6,824 nucleotides of DNA, from assembly GCA_013331535.1 (NCBI GenBank), contig DUGF01000044.1, positions 1-6,824 of the forward strand, written 5' to 3'. A program made the position numbers and the translations under genes. This document shows positions 1 through 5,141 of this stretch, in pieces. The notes below the pieces were generated by a model. The model was not told the origin of the DNA and searched no databases. It saw only the letters and a list, made by a program, of their open reading frames with translations. Numbering within the stretch: position 1 is the first letter of the stretch; each line of letters starts with the position of its first letter. Source of the DNA: Microcaldota archaeon. GTDB taxonomy: Archaea; Micrarchaeota; Micrarchaeia; Anstonellales; Bilamarchaeaceae.

Positions 1-106
1 GGTCATGTGCAAGCGTGAGTGCCTTGGCGTTTTCTCCTTTTTCTTTTTTCCTGTAAATCGCTTCAAGGTATTCTTCCATCTCTTCGCTCAGGGAATCCTC
101 TTTCAT
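1..106 (-). CDS. DtxR/MntR-family metal-dependent repressor, N-terminal fragment
   Basis: The first 35 codons of a gene start at ATG 106-104 on the minus strand and run off the left edge of the window. The peptide begins MKEDSLSEEMEEYLEAIYR and continues KKEKGENAKALTLAHD. The SEEMEEYLEAIYR stretch is the hallmark first helix of the DtxR/MntR/IdeR DNA-binding domain; the remainder leads into its winged helix-turn-helix. Family members dimerise on Fe(II) or Mn(II) and repress metal uptake genes. The gene is divergent from an FTR1 iron permease, and a DtxR-like palindrome lies immediately upstream, which supports iron-responsive control of both genes. A TATA element centred near 133 is about 27 bases from the ATG, so the mRNA is probably leaderless. 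Metal-binding residues lie outside the window, so Fe and Mn specificity cannot be told apart. Confidence 0.8.
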   Translation of the reverse strand, partial: MKEDSLSEEMEEYLEAIYRKKEKGENAKALTLAHD

Positions 107-108
107 AA

Positions 109-130
109 ATGTTTAGGTGTGCCTAAACAT
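109..130. promoter_or_regulatory. DtxR-type palindromic operator
   Basis: Two perfect 9-base arms, ATGTTTAGG and CCTAAACAT, flank the 4-base spacer TGTG. The core TTAGG-N4-CCTAA matches the left part of the known DtxR box (TTAGGTTAGCCTAA...). For the minus-strand repressor gene the site lies between the TATA box and the start codon. For the permease it covers the region just upstream of the TATA box (the BRE). A bound repressor could therefore block both promoters. Binding is inferred, not shown. Confidence 0.75.
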
Positions 131-138
131 ATTTAAAC
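129..138. promoter_or_regulatory. Shared TATA element between repressor and FTR1 genes
   Basis: The plus strand reads TATTTAAA at 130-137. The minus strand reads TTTAAATA, an exact fit to the archaeal TATA consensus TTTAWATR. On the minus strand it predicts a start site at about the repressor ATG (leaderless). On the plus strand it predicts a start site near 159, giving FTR1 a leader of about 19 bases with a GATGTGAT Shine-Dalgarno-like site at 167-174 (one mismatch to GAGGTGAT). Confidence 0.5.
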
Positions 139-177
139 AGATGCAAGTATTGGTAACTATTATTATGATGTGATAAT

Positions 178-1023
178 ATGTTTGCTGAATTTTTGGTAAT
201 GTTTCGCGAGTCCTTGGAGATTGCATTGGTTATTGGAGTGATAATTGCGTATCTTCATGTTACGAAAAATGAAAAGCACGAGAAGAACATTTATCTTGGT
301 GCAGCCGCAGGTTTGGTTGCGAGCATTTTCGTCGCATACCTATTCCAGTCTTTTCTTGGCGGCTTTGAGGAAAACGAGGAACTCTTTGAAGGAATATTCA
401 TGATAATCGCCAGCGTTCTCATCACATGGCTTCTTATGTGGATGTTTAGGCAGACTTCGTTTGTATCTGGTATTCGTAAGGACGTGCAGTTAAAGCTTGA
501 AAAGGGTGGCAAGTTTGGTTTGTTTGCGCTGGCATTCACAGTTGTTTTCCGCGAAGGCGTTGAGATAGTACTATTCATGTACGGAATATTTACGTCCAGC
601 GGCAGCATTTCAGTTTTAGGTTCACTACTTGGCATTGCCGCCGCAGTAGGAATCGGCATACTCGTCTTCTACTATGCTCTGAAATTTAATCTCTCGCTCT
701 TTTTCAGGGCGACCATGGTGATCTTAGTGTTGCTCGCTGCGGGACTATTCTCGCGCGGAGTGCATGAACTGCAGGAAGCCGGAGTTTTGCCGATCTATAT
801 CGAGCACGTCTATAACATAAATCCCCCGCAGAATTTGGATGGTTCCTATCCGCTATTGCATGAAAAAGGAGCTGTTGGCGGGATATTCAGGGGTTTGATT
901 GGGTATGACGGTAATCCTTCTGATTTGCAATCGGTTGCATATGTTTCGTATCTGGCATTTACATTCATTCTTTACAGGAGGATTGTGGGGCAGGAAAAGC
1001 GAATACTTACTTCATCGCTTTGA
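178..1023 (+). CDS. FTR1-family high-affinity iron permease
   Basis: A 281-residue, very hydrophobic membrane protein of the FTR1/EfeU family, which moves ferric iron across the cytoplasmic membrane. Both signature REXXE iron-binding motifs are present: RESLE at residues 10-14 in the first helix and REGVE at 125-129 in the fourth. The acidic EENEELFEG loop at 64-72, leading into the third helix, is also typical. About seven transmembrane segments can be drawn, and the length matches single-protein prokaryotic members. ATG 178 is preceded by GATGTGAT, close to the archaeal anti-SD complement, and the protein begins right at the first family helix. In bacteria EfeU works with EfeO and EfeB; no such partner is in this window. 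The DtxR-like operator upstream implies iron repression. The gene converges with the regulator gene that follows, and the last 17 bases of the two genes overlap. Confidence 0.93.
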   Translation: MFAEFLVMFRESLEIALVIGVIIAYLHVTKNEKHEKNIYLGAAAGLVASIFVAYLFQSFLGGFEENEELFEGIFMIIASVLITWLLMWMFRQTSFVSGIRKDVQLKLEKGGKFGLFALAFTVVFREGVEIVLFMYGIFTSSGSISVLGSLLGIAAAVGIGILVFYYALKFNLSLFFRATMVILVLLAAGLFSRGVHELQEAGVLPIYIEHVYNINPPQNLDGSYPLLHEKGAVGGIFRGLIGYDGNPSDLQSVAYVSYLAFTFILYRRIVGQEKRILTSSL

Positions 1024-1567
1024 TTAGGTCCGCCCTTGTTATTATTCCACTTATCCTGCTACCGTTTTTCACTAATACTGCTTTGTAAAATTTGAGCATT
1101 CCCGTAACCAGTTCCATTTCTGCATTTTCAGGAACTGATGGAAATCCGCTTTCCATTACCTCTTTCACAGCAACTTTTCCTGCGTGTTCTCCGTATTTTT
1201 CCATCCAATCTGCGAACATGCTGTCAGATATGCTCCCAATCGGTATTCCCTGTTCTATGACCGGAAGCTGGGATATATCTTTGCTTCTCATTATCTTCAT
1301 CGCCTTTTCCAGATTATCTGTGGGCGCAATACCTACAATGCCATGAGTCATTATCTCCTTTGCCTTTTTTCCTTCTTTGCTCTGTTTTTTCCTGTTTTCA
1401 AGTGCCTCAAATATTGCAATCACTTTGGAATATGCCGGGTCTATCTTCCTGCTTTCTATTTTTGCAATTAATGACTGACTAACTCCGGATAATTTCGCGA
1501 GTTTGCTCTGTGTAAGTCCTAGCACCCTTCTTATTTCCCCTATTTTTTCTATTCTCAAATCATGCAT
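1007..1567 (-). CDS. XRE-family transcriptional regulator with two C-terminal CBS domains
   Basis: A 186-residue protein from ATG 1567, with a Cro/C1-type helix-turn-helix at about residues 6-58 (LGLTQSKLAKLSGVSQSLIA, followed by IESRKIDPAYSKV). Two CBS domains follow, at about 69-122 (AKEIMTHGIVGIAPTDNLEKA) and 133-186 (VKEVMESG through RISGIITRADLIKAM). This is the archaeal HTH-plus-CBS-pair architecture (COG3620 type). CBS pairs bind adenosyl ligands such as AMP, ATP or SAM, so the protein is probably a ligand-sensing DNA binder. An in-frame GTG at 1576 would add three residues. ATG 1567 is preferred because GGGTGG lies about six bases upstream of it and would overlap a GTG start. The gene is divergent from the SAM hydroxide adenosyltransferase homologue, so it may control that gene as well as itself; this is inferred from position. 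The ligand cannot be read from the sequence. Confidence 0.9.
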   Translation of the reverse strand: MHDLRIEKIGEIRRVLGLTQSKLAKLSGVSQSLIAKIESRKIDPAYSKVIAIFEALENRKKQSKEGKKAKEIMTHGIVGIAPTDNLEKAMKIMRSKDISQLPVIEQGIPIGSISDSMFADWMEKYGEHAGKVAVKEVMESGFPSVPENAEMELVTGMLKFYKAVLVKNGSRISGIITRADLIKAMK

Positions 1568-1693
1568 AATTCCCACCCTGTTTTTTAGAATTTTCCTTGC
1601 TTTCCTTTATTCCCTAAGGAATATTTATTTCAGAAATATATAAATATAGGAATAATTTTAAAAGGAATGGGGTGATTGAAGTGGTAAGAAAAT
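1568..1693. promoter_or_regulatory. Divergent promoter region with AGGAAT repeats
   Basis: This AT-rich gap holds TATA-like stretches readable on both strands (TATATAAATA near 1638-1647; AATAATTTTAAAA at 1651-1663). It also has an inverted repeat ATATTTAT (1621-1628) / ATAAATAT (1640-1647) and a short palindrome TATTCC-CTAA-GGAATA at 1608-1623. The hexamer AGGAAT occurs three times in the same orientation, at 1617-1622, 1648-1653 and 1663-1668. A strong Shine-Dalgarno sequence GGGGTGAT lies at 1669-1676, followed by GTG at 1681. The repeats are candidate sites for the neighbouring XRE-type regulator; this is a guess from position. Confidence 0.45.
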
Positions 1694-1746
1694 TTGAAGA
1701 AAAGACGGGAAGGGATTTACGGATGCGGCTGCGAAAACGGGCGTAA
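1681..1746 (+). other. Short GTG-initiated ORF with a strong Shine-Dalgarno site, overlapping the SAM hydrolase start
   Basis: GGGGTGAT at 1669-1676 is followed by GTG 1681, the best translation start signal in this region. The frame encodes 21 residues (beginning MVRKFEEKTGRDL, ending in a basic stretch) and stops at TAA 1744-1746. The downstream enzyme is in a different frame. This could be an upstream or leader peptide, the true start of the enzyme displaced by an indel, or the remains of another small gene. Codons in the third frame after about 1713 (FTDAAAKTGVSLAVQGCKAN) also look protein-like up to a TGA near 1804. The case is unresolved. Confidence 0.35.
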
Positions 1747-2749
1747 GTTTGGCAGTGCAAGGCTGCAAAGCGAATTTGAACGGGACAATCCGCTCATATG
1801 CCTGCTGACGGATTACAAACGGGACGAGGCGCCTTATCTGGTGCGGTCCGCGATACGGGTGATAAAGCCGGATGCGCGTATAGAAGACATAACGCATGAG
1901 ATTCCTGCATTCAACATACTGTCTGGTGCATGGAGGCTGGCAAGGGTGGTATCCGCGCCAACCGAAGCAGAAGGGACGATTTACGTTGCAGTGGTTGATC
2001 CGGGCGTTGGCGGAGAAAGGAAAAATCTGATAATCGGAACAAAAGACGGGCGATATCTAGTGGGTCCGGATAATGGATTGCTTTCGCTTGCGTTTCAGGA
2101 GGCCGGGTTGGAGTGCGCAGTTTCCATAGATAACTGGGAGCTGACGTTGAGACGTTTTGCAAAATCCAGCACGTTTGAGGGCAAGGATGTTTTCGGTCCG
2201 GTTGCGGCGCATCTTGCAAACGGGGTTCAGATAAGGGAATTCGGGGAAAAAGTTGATCCGAATCATCTAAGGCAGATTAACCTATCTTTGGAATCCACAC
2301 CAAAGTTGCATAAGGGGCATTTGGTTGACATTGATGAATTCGGAAACCTCCGGACAAACATAGAAAACGGGTCGTTGGATGCACTGGATTGCGCACGCGT
2401 AATCGTTTCCTGCAGAGGCCTGAAACTATTCGATAGGACAGCTTATCGCGATTTGGATGTTCGCACAAATTTTGAATCCGGAAAGGACGGCTCGGTCTTC
2501 CTGGTGCGTTCGTCAACCGGCTGCCTCGACATCGTGAAAAAGCAGGGTGATGCAAGCAGGGAACTTCGAATAACATTTAATCAGATCGGGTTGACTGCGG
2601 ATTTGAGACCGATTTCCGAGGTTTTGATTGATCGTTCAATTGCAGACAGGGATGCAAGAGGTGCAGACCGGAATCCTGTATCTATTGACGTACGATCATC
2701 AGGACGAGAATGTGTGCCTTCAATGTTATGTGGTAATGCAGTCGGATAG
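1694..2749 (+). CDS. SAM hydroxide adenosyltransferase (DUF62) family protein
   Basis: The core at about residues 35-290 matches the family that hydrolyses S-adenosylmethionine to adenosine and methionine and is related to the fluorinase and chlorinase. Visible motifs are LLTDY (37-41), DITHEIP (65-71), VVDPGVGGER (100-109), VGPDNG (123-128), SSTFEGKDVFGPVAAHLA (158-175), DEFGNLRTNI (214-223) and the C-domain segment SSTGCLDIVKKQGDAS. Of the Asp-Arg-His triad known from the family, Asp102 and Arg109 are present, but the His position (usually TFHGRD) is Glu162. The protein is 351 residues, against about 255-285 usually. About 34 N-terminal residues and 50-60 C-terminal residues have no family counterpart. 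The only in-frame canonical start is TTG 1694, which has no Shine-Dalgarno site. An AUA at 1799 would begin exactly at the usual N-terminus (MCLLTDY). Family membership is secure; start, activity and C-terminus are not. It is divergent from the CBS regulator and followed by metG. Confidence 0.85.
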   Translation: MKKRREGIYGCGCENGRKFGSARLQSEFERDNPLICLLTDYKRDEAPYLVRSAIRVIKPDARIEDITHEIPAFNILSGAWRLARVVSAPTEAEGTIYVAVVDPGVGGERKNLIIGTKDGRYLVGPDNGLLSLAFQEAGLECAVSIDNWELTLRRFAKSSTFEGKDVFGPVAAHLANGVQIREFGEKVDPNHLRQINLSLESTPKLHKGHLVDIDEFGNLRTNIENGSLDALDCARVIVSCRGLKLFDRTAYRDLDVRTNFESGKDGSVFLVRSSTGCLDIVKKQGDASRELRITFNQIGLTADLRPISEVLIDRSIADRDARGADRNPVSIDVRSSGRECVPSMLCGNAVG

Positions 2750-2774
2750 AAAATCTGTTCTCAACCTAGAAATG

Positions 2775-2817
2775 GCGGTTCGATCGCGCTGCGTTCGCAT
2801 CCGACCCGCTGTTTTTT
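2775..2817 (+). terminator. Hairpin plus T6 tract after the SAM hydrolase gene
   Basis: The arms GCGG-t-TCG-atc-GCG and CGC-atc-CGA-c-CCGC (2775-2788 and 2796-2809) pair around the 7-base loop CTGCGTT, with one mismatch and one symmetrical internal loop. Six T follow at 2812-2817. Archaeal RNA polymerase terminates on T tracts, with or without a hairpin. The site lies 26 bases after the upstream stop codon and before metG. Confidence 0.45.
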
Positions 2818-2865
2818 ATTTCCTTTCAAACCCAATAATCTAATCCCGCTTACAAGGTGCTTTAG
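2811..2865 (+). promoter_or_regulatory. Probable metG leader with Shine-Dalgarno site
   Basis: A T-rich, TATA-like stretch (TTTTTTATTT, 2812-2821) could place transcription initiation near 2841. AAGGTG at 2854-2859 is a good archaeal Shine-Dalgarno match and lies six bases before ATA 2866. No ATG, GTG or TTG follows it at a usable distance in the metG frame. The Shine-Dalgarno assignment is firmer than the promoter, whose T run may instead act only as terminator. Confidence 0.45.
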
Positions 2866-5136
2866 ATAACAAAAACGAAAAACAATCCAAGGAAGGCAGA
2901 AAAGAAAAAAATTCTCATAACCTCTGCATTGCCTTATGTAAATAACGTCCCTCATCTGGGAAATCTCATAGGCTGTGTGCTATCCGCAGATGTTTTCGCG
3001 AGATATTGCCGCTCGAGTGGAAAAGAAACACTTTTTATTTGCGGAACCGACGAATACGGGACCGCGACCGAGATCAAAGCACTGGAAGAAGGTGTAAGTC
3101 CGCGTGAGATATGCGACAAATACCATAAAATTCACAAAGACATCTACGAATGGTTTGGAATCGCATTTGATTATTTCGGAAGGACGTCCCGCCCGATTCA
3201 TACCAAAATAACGCAGGACATTTTCCTCAAGCTCCACAAAAACGGCCATGTTGTTGAAGAAGAATCTGAGCAGCCATATGATGAACAGGCAAATCTCTTT
3301 CTTGCAGATCGCTACATTGAAGGAACGTGCCAGTTTTGCAAATCCGAACAGGCCCGGGCCGACCAGTGCGACAAGTGCGGAAAACTGCTAACATTCGCGG
3401 AATTGATAAATCCCGTGAGCCGGGTTTCCAAAACCAAGCCCGTGCTTCGCAAAACAAAACATTTATTCATCGATCTCCCGGGAATAGAAAAGGAGTTGTC
3501 AGTGTGGATTGAAAAAAGCGCGAAGGAGGGGAAATGGTCTGCGAATACCTATCATATTGCAAAAGCCTGGCTGAAAGAAGGTCTGAAAAAGCGCGCGATA
3601 ACGCGCGATATTAAATGGGGAATTCCTGTTCCATTAGATGGGTGGGAAAATAAGGTAATTTATGTATGGTTTGAGGCACCCATAGGCTATATCTCGATAA
3701 CAGCAGACTATTCCGCAGGAGAAGAACCAAAATGGAAATCCTGGTGGCAGAATTCAGATGGCGTTTTGCTTTATCAATTCATGGGAAAGGACAATGTTCC
3801 GTTTCATACTGTAATTTTTCCCTCAACGCTTATTGGCACTGGCGATCCATGGACGCTTGTTCACCATCTTAGCACTACGGAATTTCTAAATTACGAAGGC
3901 GGTAAATTCTCAAAATCCCGTGGCATAGGGGTATTCGGTAATGATGCAATTGAAAGCGGGGTTCCTGCGGACGTATGGCGCTACTATTTGTTGGTTAATC
4001 GCCCGGAATCTGCGGATACGAATTTCACATGGAAGGATTTCGGAGAGAAATTAAACAACGAACTCGTAGCCAATATCGGGAATCTTGTTAACCGCACGCT
4101 TGTGTTTACCCAGAATAATTTCGGTTCTATTGTGCCGGAAGCTAAGGCGACCGACCTAACTAATTCCGACAACTCGTTCATCGCGGAACAAAAAAAGAAA
4201 ATCGAATCCATAACCTCGCATCTTGAAGGCGTGCAGATAAAATCCGCACTCCATGAAATCTTAAATTTCTCCGCATCAGCAAACAAATATTTCCAGGACA
4301 ACGCGCCCTGGAAGCTAGTTAAGGGGGGTGAAGGGCCGGAAGGTAAGAAAAGGTGCGCAACAGTAATCACTATTCTTCTCAATCAGGTGAAAGATATTGC
4401 AATCCTTCTTGAGCCGTATCTTCCGCATACAAGTGCGGCAATATTCCAACAACTTGGGCTTGGAACCGAAACAAGAAAATGGGATGACCTTGGAAAGCTA
4501 TCGCTAGCGAACGGAACAAAACTCGGGGCCGTGGCAATCCTGTTCAAGAAGATTGAGCAGAAAGAGATTGAAGCACTTCAGCAAAAACATGCAGGAAAGC
4601 AAGGGGAAATTAAAGTTCCAGAAGTCTCTTTCGCAGACTTTGATATTGAAGTAGGAGAAATCTTAGAAGTAACAAAGCACCCTAACGCGGAAAAGCTTTA
4701 CATTGAAAAAGTCCAGTTGGGAGATGGCGTGCGCCAGCTTGTTTCTGGATTGGCGAAATACTATTTACCAGAGCAACTGCTTCACAAGAAAGTTCTTGTT
4801 GTCCGCAATCTAAAACCCGCAGTTCTTCGGGGAGAAAAATCTGAAGGAATGCTGCTTGCGGCTGAGAACAAGGAAGGAATGGTTGAAGTCGTATCTCCGA
4901 AAAAGAGCAAGGTCGGGGAAAAGGTTTATCTTGTAGGGAAGCTTGCTGGCGGAACTTCAATCAAAGGAACACAAAACAAACCACGTTCGGAAATTGATAT
5001 CGACGATTTCTTCAAGGTTAAAATCGTTGTTCAAAATCGAAAGGTCGTAGTTGCAGAAGGAAAGGAAAACAAGCAGCTTGCTACAAAATCAGAATCTGTC
5101 AGCACAGAGAATGTGATTGATGGGAAGGTTGGATGA
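2866..5136 (+). CDS. metG: Methionyl-tRNA synthetase with fused EMAP-II-like tRNA-binding domain (AUA start proposed)
   Basis: A class Ia synthetase that charges tRNA-Met with methionine; 756 residues if begun at ATA 2866. The catalytic core has KKILITSALPYVNNVPHLGN (HIGH motif as HLGN, His30), FICGTDEYGTATE, YVWFEAPIGY and the KMSKS loop as KFSKS (347-351). The run SRGIGVFGNDA and the KHLFIDLP segment are of archaeal/eukaryotic type. One zinc knuckle is intact (Cys155, 158, 168, 171). The second, usually NPxCxxC, reads NPVSRVS and has lost both cysteines. The anticodon-binding helical domain follows at about 395-530. Residues of about 585-691 form an EMAP-II/Arc1p-like OB domain (FDIEVGEILEVTKHPNAEKL, VSGLAKYY, NLKPAVLRGEKSEGM). 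After the stop TAG 2863 no canonical start precedes the conserved strand. TTG 2929 would cut it off, while ATA 2866 has AAGGTG six bases upstream. A T5 run at 5153-5157 could terminate the transcript. The neighbour downstream converges with a 5-base gap. Confidence 0.93.
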   Translation: MTKTKNNPRKAEKKKILITSALPYVNNVPHLGNLIGCVLSADVFARYCRSSGKETLFICGTDEYGTATEIKALEEGVSPREICDKYHKIHKDIYEWFGIAFDYFGRTSRPIHTKITQDIFLKLHKNGHVVEEESEQPYDEQANLFLADRYIEGTCQFCKSEQARADQCDKCGKLLTFAELINPVSRVSKTKPVLRKTKHLFIDLPGIEKELSVWIEKSAKEGKWSANTYHIAKAWLKEGLKKRAITRDIKWGIPVPLDGWENKVIYVWFEAPIGYISITADYSAGEEPKWKSWWQNSDGVLLYQFMGKDNVPFHTVIFPSTLIGTGDPWTLVHHLSTTEFLNYEGGKFSKSRGIGVFGNDAIESGVPADVWRYYLLVNRPESADTNFTWKDFGEKLNNELVANIGNLVNRTLVFTQNNFGSIVPEAKATDLTNSDNSFIAEQKKKIESITSHLEGVQIKSALHEILNFSASANKYFQDNAPWKLVKGGEGPEGKKRCATVITILLNQVKDIAILLEPYLPHTSAAIFQQLGLGTETRKWDDLGKLSLANGTKLGAVAILFKKIEQKEIEALQQKHAGKQGEIKVPEVSFADFDIEVGEILEVTKHPNAEKLYIEKVQLGDGVRQLVSGLAKYYLPEQLLHKKVLVVRNLKPAVLRGEKSEGMLLAAENKEGMVEVVSPKKSKVGEKVYLVGKLAGGTSIKGTQNKPRSEIDIDDFFKVKIVVQNRKVVVAEGKENKQLATKSESVSTENVIDGKVG

Positions 5137-5141
5137 AGATG

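Noticed and set aside
291..659. Antisense 122-codon frame inside FTR1
   Set aside because: It is a shadow of a strongly supported gene, with a Pro/Ser-rich composition and no domain or start signal.
2770..2812. Possible tRNA, from a GGTTCGATC T-loop-like string
   Set aside because: No acceptor, D or anticodon arms can be drawn around it on either strand. The segment folds better as a hairpin followed by a T tract.
2628..2843. 71-codon frame overlapping the end of the SAM hydrolase gene
   Set aside because: It reads through the hairpin and T tract and resembles no family. It was kept only as part of the note on the odd C-terminus.
2929..2931. TTG 2929 as the metG start
   Set aside because: It removes the conserved KKILITSA strand before the HIGH motif and has no Shine-Dalgarno site.
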